A DNA stretch of 64,000 nt from Alistipes sp. dk3624. Its GTDB lineage: Bacteria; Bacteroidota; Bacteroidia; Bacteroidales; Rikenellaceae. Under the pieces are notes generated by a model. That model made no database searches, was not told the origin of the DNA, and saw only the letters and a program-made list of their open reading frames with translations. Both the position numbers and the translations under genes were made by a program. Location: assembly GCF_009557455.1 (NCBI RefSeq), contig NZ_CP045651.1, positions 2,542,001 to 2,606,000 on the forward strand, in the 5' to 3' direction. Shown one piece after another: positions 25,347 through 34,379 of this stretch (positions are counted from its first letter, which is position 1; every line of letters starts with the position of its first letter).

Positions 25347-25379
25347 TTTGATATTTTTGAAAAAAGTTTTATAAATTTG
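25347..25379 (+). promoter_or_regulatory. Promoter of the OmpA-family gene
   Basis: TTTG (25347-25350) and TAAATTTG (25372-25379) are 21 bases apart, matching the Bacteroidetes consensus. Transcription would begin near 25386, leaving a leader of about 155 bases; the AT-rich end of this leader (A/T runs at 25500-25530) is typical of strongly translated Bacteroidetes genes. Confidence 0.8.
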
Positions 25380-25542
25380 CACACGTGGCAGAAAGTTTGA
25401 AGTAAGTATGTGAAAATAAGATACAACATTGGACGAGGTTTGGAGCCTGCCACCTTGGAATATAACGGGGATGGATTTGAAGTTCGATGATTTTATGGTT
25501 AAATCATTTTTAAAAAAATTTTACTATTAAAACAGATTGATT

Positions 25543-26718
25543 ATGAAAAGATTTTTCATTGCAGTGGCGTTGACGGTCGCATGTGCGCCGGCTTTTGCTC
25601 AGGAGGTAGTCGGACTTCAGGAAGCCCAGACCCGCAGAGGCCCCTACCTGACCAATCGTTTGTTCGACAACATTTTTATCAGTGTTGCCGGAGGTATCAA
25701 TATTTATGAAGGAGAGAATGACAGTTACGGCGGTAAGCGCCTTGCGCCGGCTCTGGACGTGGCTGTCGGTAAATGGGTCACTCCGAGCGTGGGACTGCGT
25801 TTGCAGTATTCGGGCCTGAAAGCTTACGGCTGGACGAACGCCCGTACCATGTACGCGGTCGCATCGGAATCTGCCGATTCGAGGGGAATGTTCCGTGAAA
25901 AGTTCAACGTATCGAACTTGCACGCCGACGTAATGTGGAATATCTCCAACGCGATCGGCGGTTATAAGGAAACCCGTACCTGGAATTTCGTACCTTATGT
26001 CGGTTTCGGTTGGGCCCGTTCGTTCGGAAACCACGCCTATAACAACGAGTTCGCCTTCACGTACGGTTTGCTGAACAACATCCGTCTGGGCGGTCTGGTA
26101 GACCTGAACCTCGAAGTGAAGCAGATGGTCGTTAACCAGCGTTTCGACGGCGTCGTTCGCGGCAGCAAGGGCGAAGGAATGACGACCATTACGGCCGGTC
26201 TGACCTTTAAGTTGAACCGTCGCGGCTTCAGCCGTCCGATCGTTCCGGTTCCGGTAGACCTGACTCCGTATAACAACAAGATCGCTTCGCTGGAAGGGGA
26301 TCTGGCCGATGCGCAGGCCAATGCGAAACGTCTGGCCGACGAACTGGCAGCCGAAAAGAACAAAGTGAAAACGACGCCTGCTCCGGCTCCCGAAATCGAA
26401 GGCCCGATCATGGGTACGTTCTTCAATATCGGCAGCTACACCCTGTCTGCGAAAGAGATCATGAACCTGGGTTATGTAGCCAAATTCATGAAGGCTTATC
26501 CGGACAAGAAGTTCAAGATCGTGGGTTATGCCGACAGCGCTACCGGTTCTGCAAAACGCAACCAGTACCTGAGCCAACAGCGAGCCGAAGCCGTTTACAA
26601 AGTGCTCGTCGACCGTCTGGGCGTGAAAGCTTCCCAGTTGGAGATCGTAGCGAAGGGCGGTACTAACGAATTCCCGGAAATTCCGTTGAATCGTGTGGCT
26701 ATCGTGGACGCCGACTGA
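25543..26718 (+). CDS. OmpA-family outer membrane protein
   Basis: A 391-residue major outer-membrane type protein. The signal peptide MKRFFIAVALTVACAPAFAQ is followed by an N-terminal beta-barrel (about 25-225) with alternating strands such as NIFISVAGGINIYEG, FVPYVGFGWARSF and MTTITAGLTFKLN, a short proline-rich and coiled-coil linker (NNKIASLEGDLADAQANAKRL, about 240-280), and a C-terminal OmpA/MotB domain (about 285-391) with FKIVGYADSATGSAKRNQYLSQQRAEAV, the peptidoglycan-binding segment. The start at 25543 is chosen over 25537 because it begins the signal peptide with MKRF. It has a full promoter, a long leader and a strong terminator, as expected for an abundant protein that ties the outer membrane to the cell wall. 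Confidence 0.94.
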   Translation: MKRFFIAVALTVACAPAFAQEVVGLQEAQTRRGPYLTNRLFDNIFISVAGGINIYEGENDSYGGKRLAPALDVAVGKWVTPSVGLRLQYSGLKAYGWTNARTMYAVASESADSRGMFREKFNVSNLHADVMWNISNAIGGYKETRTWNFVPYVGFGWARSFGNHAYNNEFAFTYGLLNNIRLGGLVDLNLEVKQMVVNQRFDGVVRGSKGEGMTTITAGLTFKLNRRGFSRPIVPVPVDLTPYNNKIASLEGDLADAQANAKRLADELAAEKNKVKTTPAPAPEIEGPIMGTFFNIGSYTLSAKEIMNLGYVAKFMKAYPDKKFKIVGYADSATGSAKRNQYLSQQRAEAVYKVLVDRLGVKASQLEIVAKGGTNEFPEIPLNRVAIVDAD

Positions 26719-26738
26719 TAACGTCGATCGTTTAACCG

Positions 26739-26772
26739 AAATATCCGGGATAAGTCATTATCCCGGATATTT
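26739..26772 (+). terminator. Terminator after the OmpA-family gene
   Basis: A perfect 15-bp stem (26739-26753, 26758-26772) with loop GTCA and a following TTTTG. Confidence 0.9.
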
Positions 26773-27052
26773 TTGTTTTCCGGCTGCCGGTAAGCAACGA
26801 TCGGACGGTCGCAGGCATCCTTAAAGCAGGGCCGGCGTTTCGAGTCGGATATCCGTGTGTTTTTTTATCTATTCCGTGCGAATTGCTTCGGTTTGATTTG
26901 CAAATTCGTTTAATAATCGTTTCTTTGTTATACGAAAAGGGTCAAACGGGATAGGTTTGAGGAATATTCGGCCTTGACAATGATTTTTGTCCGAGTAAAG
27001 ACGCCGGAATGAAACGGTTTGCGTACGAACGAATAGGAGGAAATTTATCGAT
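26773..27052. other. Intergenic stretch before the glycosyltransferase pair
   Basis: About 280 bases without a supportable gene. An ATTTGCAAAT palindrome lies at 26896-26905, and TACTTTTG (27053-27060), a -7 consensus match, ends the stretch 15 bases before the ATG of the first glycosyltransferase; no proper -33 box accompanies it. Confidence 0.5.
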
Positions 27053-27075
27053 TACTTTTGACGGTTTTGCATTGG

Positions 27076-28083
27076 ATGGAAAGAACAAAGGATGTGCCCG
27101 GGATCAGCCTCGTAGTTCCCGTATACAACGTGCAGGAATATTTGCCCGAGTGCCTGGATTCTCTGTTGGGGCAGAGTTTTGCGGCGATCGAGATCATCCT
27201 GGTCGATGACGGTTCGACCGATGCCTCTGCCGAAATCTGCGATCGCTATGCGGCCCGGGACGGCCGCATCCGGGTCGTTCATCAGCAGAATGCCGGCGTA
27301 AGCAAGGCGCGCAACGTCGGGATCCGTCTCGCCCGCGGTAAATATCTGGGATTCGTCGACGGCGACGATTGGGTCGACCGGGATTATTGCAAGCGGCTGT
27401 ATGAAACGTTGATCGATTACCGGGCGGATATTTCGATCTGCTCTTATTACGTGGCGCGGTCGCGGAAAACCAAACCCGAGGCGGCGGACGGAAAAATAAC
27501 GATTTACGACCGGAAAGAGGCTATCCGGATGCTGTATGAAGATGTCCGGATCAGGAGTTTCAGTTGGAACAAGTTGTTCCGGCGCGAGTTGTTCGACGGG
27601 ATCGGGTTCCCCGAAGACCGTATCATGTGTGAAGATATGGCCATTATGCATAAGCTGTTTTACCGGACCGGGGCGGTCGTGCAGATGAATGTTCCGTTGT
27701 ATTATTACCGGATGCGGGGCGATAGCTGTACGAACGAGATGTCCCATCCGTTGAAAGAGTATCAGTTTTTTCTGGCGGTCTGCGAACAGGCGCTTTTCGA
27801 GAAAGAGAAAAACCTGCTGCCCGAAGAGCGCGAAAAACTGGAGGCCAAGGTGCTGAAAAGGGCGATCCGCCTGATCGGGCGAATCGTATCCCGTGAAAAT
27901 TATACCGCATTCGAAAGCTTGTACGGCGATGTGATTGCAAGGATGCACGGTTATGACCATCTGGGGATCGGACGAATCGGTATCGGCGTTTGTCTCAGGC
28001 GGAAGATGATTTATGATCATTTCGACGGATATGCGAATCTGATCCGAAGTTGCCGGAAACTGACCGGCCGAAAATGCCGTTAA
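27076..28083 (+). CDS. Family 2 glycosyltransferase (first of tandem pair)
   Basis: A 335-residue inverting GT-A glycosyltransferase that probably builds a surface polysaccharide or lipid-linked glycan. The N-terminal half carries the GT2 motifs: SLVVPVYNVQEYLPECLDSLL, the nucleotide-binding ILVDDGSTDAS, the QNAGVSKARNVG segment and the metal site VDGDDWVD (in place of the usual DxD). The C-terminal half is helical and basic. ATG 27076 is preferred; a TTG at 27058 would lie inside the predicted -7 box. The next gene, 11 bases downstream, is a close paralogue with the same order of motifs, so this is a tandem duplication. The sugar cannot be predicted. Confidence 0.9.
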   Translation: MERTKDVPGISLVVPVYNVQEYLPECLDSLLGQSFAAIEIILVDDGSTDASAEICDRYAARDGRIRVVHQQNAGVSKARNVGIRLARGKYLGFVDGDDWVDRDYCKRLYETLIDYRADISICSYYVARSRKTKPEAADGKITIYDRKEAIRMLYEDVRIRSFSWNKLFRRELFDGIGFPEDRIMCEDMAIMHKLFYRTGAVVQMNVPLYYYRMRGDSCTNEMSHPLKEYQFFLAVCEQALFEKEKNLLPEEREKLEAKVLKRAIRLIGRIVSRENYTAFESLYGDVIARMHGYDHLGIGRIGIGVCLRRKMIYDHFDGYANLIRSCRKLTGRKCR

Positions 28084-28094
28084 CATCCAAAGGA

Positions 28095-29096
28095 ATGAGC
28101 GTACCGGAGATAACCGTCGTAGTTCCTGTCTATAACGTGCAGGCTTATTTGCCGAAGTGCATAGACTCCCTTTTGGCGCAGACTTTCGGTGAAATCGAGA
28201 TCATTCTCGTCGACGACGGTTCGACGGACGCGTCGGGGGCCGTCTGCGATTCTTATGCGGAGCGGGATAGCCGGATCCGGGTCGTCCACCAACGGAATGC
28301 CGGGGTCAGCGGAGCCCGCAATGCGGGTATTCGGCTTGCGCGCGGCAGGTATTTGGGTTTCGTGGACAGCGACGACTGGGTGGATCGCGATTTTTGCCGG
28401 ACATTGTACCGGGGGGCGACGGATTACGGGGCGGATATTTCCATTTGTTCGTATTACGAGGTCGGGGAGCAAGGGATGCGGTGCGGGGCTTCCGGGGACG
28501 GCGGCGATACCGTCGTTTATGACCGCAGGGAGGCGCTGAGATTGTTATACGAAGACTCCCTGATAAGAAGTTATTTCTGGGATAAACTGTTCAAACGGGA
28601 GTTGTTCGACGGGGTGCTTTTCCCGGAAGATCATACGGTCTTTGAGGATATGGCGATCATGTACAAACTGTTTTACAGAGCGAACCGGATCGTGCAACAG
28701 AATGTGCCTCTATATTATTACCTGCTCCGGACCGGAAGTATCCTGCACAGCGGATTTGATCCGCAGGCCGAATATCGGTTCTTTTTGGTGATCCGTGAGA
28801 GGGTGCTGTTCCTGCGCGAAAAAAATGTTTTCCCCGAAGACCAGGATCGGTTCGAAGCCGAAGTGTTGAAACGAGGCGCCCATGTGATCAATCACATCTC
28901 CGTTTTCGGCGAGGCGTTCGAATTCGACGCCGTTTGCAGGGGTATCGTATCTAAGATGCATGATTTCGATCGCCTGAAATTCAGCCGAATCGGTTGGGGA
29001 ACTTGGTTCAGACGGCGGATGCTGTACGGTCATTACGGGCTTTATATCAGGGCGTACCGCGTATTTCGGAAAATATTCAAAAGCAAAAGCCGGTAA
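28095..29096 (+). CDS. Family 2 glycosyltransferase (second of tandem pair)
   Basis: A 333-residue GT2 enzyme and paralogue of the preceding gene. It shares VVPVYNVQAYLPKCIDSLL, IEIILVDDGSTDAS, HQRNAGVSGARNAGIRLARG and VDSDDWVDRDFC with it, and the resemblance continues through the C-terminal half (ISICSYY, YDRREALRLLYED, FPED, LYYYLLRTGS). The start at 28095 is chosen because MSVPEITVVVPVYN is a natural GT2 beginning and is preceded by AAAGGA; a longer frame from 28050 would overlap the first gene. Probably cotranscribed with it; ends at a bidirectional terminator. Confidence 0.9.
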   Translation: MSVPEITVVVPVYNVQAYLPKCIDSLLAQTFGEIEIILVDDGSTDASGAVCDSYAERDSRIRVVHQRNAGVSGARNAGIRLARGRYLGFVDSDDWVDRDFCRTLYRGATDYGADISICSYYEVGEQGMRCGASGDGGDTVVYDRREALRLLYEDSLIRSYFWDKLFKRELFDGVLFPEDHTVFEDMAIMYKLFYRANRIVQQNVPLYYYLLRTGSILHSGFDPQAEYRFFLVIRERVLFLREKNVFPEDQDRFEAEVLKRGAHVINHISVFGEAFEFDAVCRGIVSKMHDFDRLKFSRIGWGTWFRRRMLYGHYGLYIRAYRVFRKIFKSKSR

Positions 29097-29140
29097 TGCC
29101 CGACGGAAAAGAGCGAACGGTTTGAAAATAAATAAACCGA

Positions 29141-29165
29141 GCGGCGGCAATTATTTTGCCGCCGC
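29141..29165. terminator. Bidirectional terminator between the GT pair and tRNA-Pro(UGG)
   Basis: A 10-bp GC-rich stem (GCGGCGGCAA, 29141-29150; partner 29156-29165) with a 5-base loop. On the minus strand it is followed by a T-rich run, so it suits the tRNA; on the plus strand it follows the second glycosyltransferase. Confidence 0.75.
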
Positions 29166-29181
29166 CCGCATTTTCCATTTG

Positions 29182-29256
29182 TCGGGGTACCAGGATTCGA
29201 ACCTGGGACCCCCTGCTCCCAAAGCAGGTGCGCTAACCGGGCTGCGCTACACCCCG
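29182..29256 (-). tRNA. tRNA-Pro (anticodon TGG)
   Basis: A 75-base tRNA on the minus strand, nearly identical in its arms to tRNA-Pro(CGG) at 25072. The anticodon loop TTTGGGA gives UGG; acceptor CGGGGTG/TACCCCG and T-arm CCAGG-TTCGAAT-CCTGG are intact. Confidence 0.96.
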
Positions 29257-29496
29257 AATATCCTTCTCCGGACGGAAAAGTCAGGGCAAAAGTAATTTAT
29301 TTTTCCGGATTTGCAAAAGCGGCGCGCTGCGAAGTCCCGTGATGCGATAATTTACCGCGGCGGAATCCGAACGACGTCTCGCCCGTACTCCGGAAGCGCG
29401 GGACATTTCCGGAATTCATGCCGGAGACTTTTCCGTTGTACGGTAGGAGAGATCAAATAAAATTGGTATCTTCGTCGAATAATCCGCGATTGGACT

Positions 29497-30597
29497 ATGG
29501 AACACTACGAAGATATACACGGCAGGGAGCACGACAGCGCGCTGGCGGTGAACCGGGGCGTCGAACAGCCTCCCGTCGTAAACCCTTATTTCCGCCGGGC
29601 GAAACGGCATCGGATGACGACCGACGAATACATGCAGGGAATCCTGGCGGGTAATATTACGGTGCTTTCGCAGGCGATTACGCTGGTCGAGAGCCTGTTG
29701 CCCGAACACTACGCGCAGGCGCAGGAGATCATCGAGCGCTGCCTTCCCCATTCGGGCCGGTCGGTGCGGATCGGGATCACCGGGGTGCCGGGCGCCGGCA
29801 AGTCGACGTTTATCGAAGCGATCGGCGACATGGTGGCCAACCTCGGGCACAAGCTTTCGGTGCTGGCGATCGACCCGAGTTCGGAGCGCAGCAAAGGTTC
29901 CATCCTGGGCGATAAGACCCGGATGGAGACGCTTGTGCACAATCCGAGCGTTTTCATACGCCCTTCCCCTTCGGCCGGTTCGCTCGGCGGGGTGGCCCGC
30001 AAGACGCGCGAAACCATCATTCTGTGCGAAGCCGCCGGGTTCGACGTTATTTTCATCGAGACGGTCGGGGTGGGGCAGTCCGAGACGGCCGTGCATTCGA
30101 TGGTCGATATGTTTTTGTTGTTGCAGATCGCCGGCGCCGGCGACGAACTGCAAGGGATCAAGCGCGGCATCATGGAGATGGCCGATATGATCGCGATCAA
30201 CAAGGCCGACGGCGGCAATCAGCAGCGTGCCGATGTAGCCCGGAGTCATTTCGCCAATGCGCTGAACCTGTTTCCGATGCCCGATTCGCAGTGGCGGCCG
30301 CGGGTTTACACCTGTTCGTCGGTCGAGCACACCGGACTGTCCGAAATCTGGAACGGCGTCGAAGATTTTTTGAAATTTACCGGAAAGAACGGTTATTTCC
30401 AGCGCAACCGTCACCGGCAGGCTAAATACTGGATGTACGAAACGATCGACGAAGCGTTGCGCGAGCATTTTTACCGGAACGAAGAGGTCGCGGCCCGGAT
30501 CGGCGAATTCGAGAAGATGGTGCTGGCCGACCGTAAAAGTTCGTTCGTCGCGGCCCGTGAGTTGCTGAACGATTATTTCGGCAAGATCGGGAAATAA
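29497..30597 (+). CDS. meaB: Methylmalonyl-CoA mutase-associated GTPase MeaB
   Basis: A 366-residue G-protein chaperone of the adenosylcobalamin-dependent methylmalonyl-CoA mutase, which protects and reloads the enzyme. The P-loop GVPGAGKST lies at 96-104, the switch/metal region GGVARKTRETI follows, IETVGVGQSE is the Walker B/switch III part, and INKADGG gives the guanine-specific NKxD motif. N- and C-terminal helical extensions are of normal length. The mutase subunits are not in the window, but methylmalonyl-CoA epimerase and carboxyltransferase genes lie at 45.9-48.6 kb, so the pathway is present. The gene is single and ends at a shared terminator with the convergent MATE gene. Confidence 0.94.
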   Translation: MEHYEDIHGREHDSALAVNRGVEQPPVVNPYFRRAKRHRMTTDEYMQGILAGNITVLSQAITLVESLLPEHYAQAQEIIERCLPHSGRSVRIGITGVPGAGKSTFIEAIGDMVANLGHKLSVLAIDPSSERSKGSILGDKTRMETLVHNPSVFIRPSPSAGSLGGVARKTRETIILCEAAGFDVIFIETVGVGQSETAVHSMVDMFLLLQIAGAGDELQGIKRGIMEMADMIAINKADGGNQQRADVARSHFANALNLFPMPDSQWRPRVYTCSSVEHTGLSEIWNGVEDFLKFTGKNGYFQRNRHRQAKYWMYETIDEALREHFYRNEEVAARIGEFEKMVLADRKSSFVAARELLNDYFGKIGK

Positions 30598-30625
30598 ATT
30601 CCGTCGGGAAGGCGGATAACGATTG

Positions 30626-30655
30626 CCGGCTGCGGGTCAGATGATCCGCAGCCGG
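30626..30655. terminator. Hairpin between meaB and the convergent MATE gene
   Basis: A 10-bp GC stem (CCGGCTGCGG, 30626-30635, with 30646-30655) whose loop contains the MATE stop codon. It has no clear T-run, so its strength as terminator is uncertain. Confidence 0.5.
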
Positions 30656-31926
30656 TTCGTCATATAATATTGCAGCACCCCGCGCATCACCAGAAATGCC
30701 GTGAATGCGAACCAGAGGGCGTTATTGCCCGCTATGCCGCGCAGTCCGTAATAGGCGGCGAAGAAGACGACCGTCGAGACGAAGACGGAGTTGCGCATCA
30801 CCGCCGTCCGGGTCGCTCCGATCAGGATGCCGTCGATCATGAACGGCGCGAAAGCGATCAGCGGAATGACGATCAGCCATTCGACATAGGCTCCGGCTCC
30901 TGACAGGATGGCCGTGCTGTCGGTGAACAACGACAGGATCGTCCGCCAGCCGAAGGCGTAGACGCCGACGTAGAGTATCGCCACAACGAGGCTCCATGCG
31001 AGCAGGTAGCGGATGCATTTGCGCAGCATCTCGGGATTCCGGGCGCCTACGTAGCGTCCCGCCAGCGATTCCCCGGCATAGGCGAAGCCGTCCATCAGGT
31101 ACGAGAACAACGTGAAAAGCTGCATTAGCAGCATGTTGACCGCCAGCAGCGTGTCTCCCATGCCGGACGATGCGGAGGTGAAAAAAGTGTATACGGCGAC
31201 GATGCAGGCCGTCCGCAGGAAAATGTCGCGGTTGATTCGGAAAAATCCGAGCATCGGTTTGATCTTCAGGCTCTCTTTCAGGTCGATGTAGCGTAGAAAG
31301 CGCCGGTAATACCGGAGCCACAGCCCGGCGGAGATCAGCAGACCGCAATATTGCGCGACGACCGTTCCCCAGGCTACGCCGGCGATGCCCCAGCCGAGTC
31401 CCAGCGTGAACCACAGGCAGAAGACGATGTTGATCAGGTTGATGACGATGGCGATGTACATTGGGAAGCGCGAGTTCTGCATACCGATGTACCATCCCTG
31501 GAAAGCGAACAGCGAGATGGTGGCCGGGGCCGCCCAGATGCGTGCGAAAAAATATTCGGCCGCATAGCGCATCGTGTGCGGCGTGCCGTCCATCATCATC
31601 AGCGTCAGCCGGCCGGCTGGACGCTGCAGGATCAGCAGCGCCATCGCTGCCGCCAGCGCGACCGAAAGAGCCCGTACCAGAATGGCGGCGATTTCGCGGA
31701 AATCGTGCGCGCCGTAGGCTTGTGCCGCCAGGCCGCTGGTTCCCATTCTCAGGAAAGCCAGGTTCCAGTATATGAAGTTGAAAACGGCCGTCCCGATGGC
31801 GATTCCGCCGATCAGCGCGTCGTCGCCGAGGTGACCGACGATGGCCATGTCGACCATGCCCAACAGCGGGATCGTGATGTTGGAGATGATGTTCGGAATG
31901 GCCAGCGCGAGGATTTTACGGTTCAT
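30637..31926 (-). CDS. MATE-family efflux transporter (DinF-like)
   Basis: An inner-membrane protein of 429 residues with twelve hydrophobic helices arranged in two similar halves, of the multidrug and toxic compound extrusion family. The start ILALAIPNIISNITIPLLGMVDMAIVGHLGD is typical of DinF-like members, which export cationic or organic compounds with Na+ or H+. The substrate is unknown. It follows the FAD-dependent dehydrogenase gene on the minus strand by 68 bases, and is convergent with meaB. Confidence 0.9.
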   Translation of the reverse strand: MNRKILALAIPNIISNITIPLLGMVDMAIVGHLGDDALIGGIAIGTAVFNFIYWNLAFLRMGTSGLAAQAYGAHDFREIAAILVRALSVALAAAMALLILQRPAGRLTLMMMDGTPHTMRYAAEYFFARIWAAPATISLFAFQGWYIGMQNSRFPMYIAIVINLINIVFCLWFTLGLGWGIAGVAWGTVVAQYCGLLISAGLWLRYYRRFLRYIDLKESLKIKPMLGFFRINRDIFLRTACIVAVYTFFTSASSGMGDTLLAVNMLLMQLFTLFSYLMDGFAYAGESLAGRYVGARNPEMLRKCIRYLLAWSLVVAILYVGVYAFGWRTILSLFTDSTAILSGAGAYVEWLIVIPLIAFAPFMIDGILIGATRTAVMRNSVFVSTVVFFAAYYGLRGIAGNNALWFAFTAFLVMRGVLQYYMTNRLRII

Positions 31927-31994
31927 ACCGCAAAGGTACGGCTTTTTTGCATCCTGTCGGCGGCATTCCGTCCATTCCGGTCATAAAAAGGACT

Positions 31995-33557
31995 TTACGG
32001 CTTTCCTGCAAGGTAGTCGGCGGCGCGGTCTGCGCACCGTTCGCCGTCGATGGCGGCCGAGATGATTCCCCCGGCGTATCCGGCGCCCTCGCCGGCCGGG
32101 AAAAGCCCCGCGGTCTGCGGGTGCATCAGCGTCGCCGGATCGCGCGGGATGCGTACCGGCGAAGAAGTGCGCGATTCGACGCCGACGACGAGCGCCTCGT
32201 TCGTTACGAATCCGCGCAGTTTCTTGTCGAACGAGGCCAGGCCGCCCCGCAGCGCGTCGGAAATCGTGCCGGGCATCCACTGTTCCATTCGCGTCGCGGC
32301 GATGCCCGGCACGTAGGAGCAGCGCGGCAGCGATCCGGACGCTTTTCCGGCTACGAAGTCGGCCAGCCGTTGCGCCGGGGCGATCTGCCGGTCGCCGATC
32401 TGCCGGTAGGCCAGCTCTTCGAATTGCTGCTGGAAACGCAGCCCGGCCAGTTCCCCGTGTTCGGCCCGCAGGTGTTCGAAGTCGGAAAGGCGGATTTCGG
32501 TGACGATGCCCGAATTGGCGAATACCGAGTTGCGGCCCGACGGCGACATGCCGTTGACGACCGACTCTCCGGCGCGCGTCATGGCCGGCACGATAAAACC
32601 TCCCGGACACATGCAGAACGAGTAGACGCCCCGTCCGCCGACCTGGCTGACCAACGAGTACGAGGCGGCGGGCAGGTATTCGCCGCGTTCGGGCAGGTGG
32701 TATTGCGCGCGGTCGATCAGTTGTTGCGGATGTTCGGCCCGGACGCCCATCGCGAACGGTTTGGCTTCGATCCGTACTCCCCGGCGGTGCAGGATTTCGT
32801 AGATGTCGCGCGCCGAGTGTCCGGTCGCGAGAATTACGGCGGCCCCTTCGACCGTCGTGTCGCCGAGGCAGACCCCGGCGATTTTTCCGTTCCGGATTCG
32901 GACGTCGGTTATTTTCGCCCCGAACAGCACCTGTCCGCCGGCGTCGACGATCGTCTGTCGCATCGCGGCGATGATGCGCGGCAGCCGGTCGGTGCCGATG
33001 TGCGGGTGCGCGTCGTACAGGATCGACTCGTCGGCGCCGTGGAAGCGGAAAACTTCGAGCGCCTTGCGGTAGTCGCCGCGTTTTTTCGAGCGCGTGAAGA
33101 GCTTGCCGTCGGAATAGGTGCCCGCTCCGCCTTCGCCGAAAGCGTAGTTCGATTCCGGATCTACCGGGCCGTTGCGGTTGATCCGGGCGATGTCCCTTTT
33201 GCGCGCCGAGACGTCTCGTCCGCGTTCGAGTACGATCGGGCGCAAGCCGCGTTCGATCAGCCGCAGCGCGGCGAACAGTCCGGCCGGCCCCGATCCGACG
33301 ACGACGACCGGCGTGCGACCCCCGACCTGCGGATAATCGAAGCGCACCGGCGGCGGAGCCTGTTCTCCGTCGACATAGATCTGTACGCCGAGGTTGACGC
33401 GGATCTGGCGGCTGCGCGCGTCGATCGAACGGCGAACGATGCGTACCAGTGCGATCCGGGATTGCGGAACGGCTATCCGGTCGGCGATCAGCGGCAGGTA
33501 ACGGGCCTGGTCGGATGCCTGTTTCGGCGTGAGTTCCAGCGACAGTTCGATGGGCAT
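31995..33557 (-). CDS. FAD-dependent dehydrogenase (COG2509-like)
   Basis: A 520-residue flavoprotein of unknown substrate. An N-terminal helical/basic domain (1-80) precedes the FAD-binding Rossmann fold with VVVVGSGPAGLFAAL (GSGPAG at 88-93) and the second signature LERGRDVSARKRD. Conserved features of the family are FGEGGAGTYSDGKLFTR, GTDRLPRIIAAMR, FCMCPGGFIVPA and the C-terminal GEGAGYAGGI dinucleotide motif. ATG 33557 is chosen; the open frame runs upstream to 34487 but that extension lies across the divergent glycosyltransferase gene. Annotated only as NAD(P)/FAD-dependent oxidoreductase in relatives. It shares a short intergenic region with the divergent sugar transferase. Confidence 0.88.
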   Translation of the reverse strand: MPIELSLELTPKQASDQARYLPLIADRIAVPQSRIALVRIVRRSIDARSRQIRVNLGVQIYVDGEQAPPPVRFDYPQVGGRTPVVVVGSGPAGLFAALRLIERGLRPIVLERGRDVSARKRDIARINRNGPVDPESNYAFGEGGAGTYSDGKLFTRSKKRGDYRKALEVFRFHGADESILYDAHPHIGTDRLPRIIAAMRQTIVDAGGQVLFGAKITDVRIRNGKIAGVCLGDTTVEGAAVILATGHSARDIYEILHRRGVRIEAKPFAMGVRAEHPQQLIDRAQYHLPERGEYLPAASYSLVSQVGGRGVYSFCMCPGGFIVPAMTRAGESVVNGMSPSGRNSVFANSGIVTEIRLSDFEHLRAEHGELAGLRFQQQFEELAYRQIGDRQIAPAQRLADFVAGKASGSLPRCSYVPGIAATRMEQWMPGTISDALRGGLASFDKKLRGFVTNEALVVGVESRTSSPVRIPRDPATLMHPQTAGLFPAGEGAGYAGGIISAAIDGERCADRAADYLAGKP

Positions 33558-33596
33558 AATTTTTAAGGATAAAGTTACATATTTCGCCAAAATTAC

Positions 33597-33604
33597 TACT
33601 TTTG
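33597..33604 (+). promoter_or_regulatory. -7 box before the DPM1-like gene
   Basis: TACTTTTG fits the -7 consensus, 52 bases before the ATG at 33657; no clear -33 TTTG. Confidence 0.55.
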
Positions 33605-33656
33605 TTTTAAAATTAGCGTGTCGCGTGCAACATCGCGGCGCATAGCAACTGAATGT

Positions 33657-34379
33657 ATGAGAAACCTGGTGATTATTCCGACCTACAACGAGCTTGACAA
33701 CATCCGGCCGATGATAGACAAAGTCTTTTCCCTGCCTGAAAAGTTCGACCTGTTGATTATCGACGACGGCTCTCCGGACGGTACGGCGAAAGTAGTCCGG
33801 GAGCAGCAGCGGGTCTATCCCGGCTCGCTGCACCTGATCGAGCGTTCCGGCAAGCTGGGACTCGGCACCGCTTACCTTGCGGGATTCCGCTGGGCGCTTG
33901 AGAACGGGTACGACTACGTTTTCGAAATGGACTGCGATTTTTCGCATAATCCGGACGATCTGGTGCGGTTGTCGCAGGCGGCGGTCGCAGGGGCCGACCT
34001 GGTGATCGGGTCGCGTTACGTGACCGGCGTGAACGTGGTGAACTGGCCGATGAAGCGGGTGCTGATGTCCTATTACGCGTCGGCGTATGTGCGTTTCGTG
34101 ACCGGGATGCCGGTGCGCGATGCGACGGCCGGTTTCGTATGTTACAGCGCGAAGTTGCTGCGGACGATGGATATGGATGCCGTGCGGATGAAAGGTTACG
34201 GTTTTCAGGTCGAAATGAAATATACCGCGTGGAAGTTGGGTTTCCGTGTCAAGGAGGTGCCTATCATTTTCACCGAACGGACGCTCGGCGCGTCGAAAAT
34301 GAGCGGCGGGATTTTCCGCGAAGCCTTTTTCGGGGTGCTGAAACTGCGTTTCCGTTCGATCAAACCGAAAGCCGTATGA
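33657..34379 (+). CDS. Polyprenol-phosphate mannosyltransferase-like glycosyltransferase
   Basis: A 240-residue GT2 enzyme of the dolichol-phosphate mannose synthase type without a C-terminal membrane domain. It has VIIPTYNELDNIRPMID, LLIIDDGSPDGTA, GLGTAYLAGFRWAL and the catalytic/metal segment EMDCDFSHNPDD, all standard for DPM1-like proteins that move a hexose from a nucleotide sugar to undecaprenyl phosphate at the membrane. ATG 33657 fits the family start; the in-frame ATG at 33618 adds unlike sequence. Its last four bases overlap the start of pyrC (ATGA), so the two genes are translationally coupled; this pair is common in Bacteroidetes. Confidence 0.92.
   Translation: MRNLVIIPTYNELDNIRPMIDKVFSLPEKFDLLIIDDGSPDGTAKVVREQQRVYPGSLHLIERSGKLGLGTAYLAGFRWALENGYDYVFEMDCDFSHNPDDLVRLSQAAVAGADLVIGSRYVTGVNVVNWPMKRVLMSYYASAYVRFVTGMPVRDATAGFVCYSAKLLRTMDMDAVRMKGYGFQVEMKYTAWKLGFRVKEVPIIFTERTLGASKMSGGIFREAFFGVLKLRFRSIKPKAV

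Noticed and set aside
26896-26905. ATTTGCAAAT palindrome as regulator site
   Set aside because: A 10-bp palindrome of A/T-rich bases without a well-formed promoter around it; likely chance.
27009-27209. 66-codon frame with AGGAGG inside, before the first GT2 gene
   Set aside because: Overlaps the GT2 gene in another frame and lacks protein features; the AGGAGG is not placed before a usable start.
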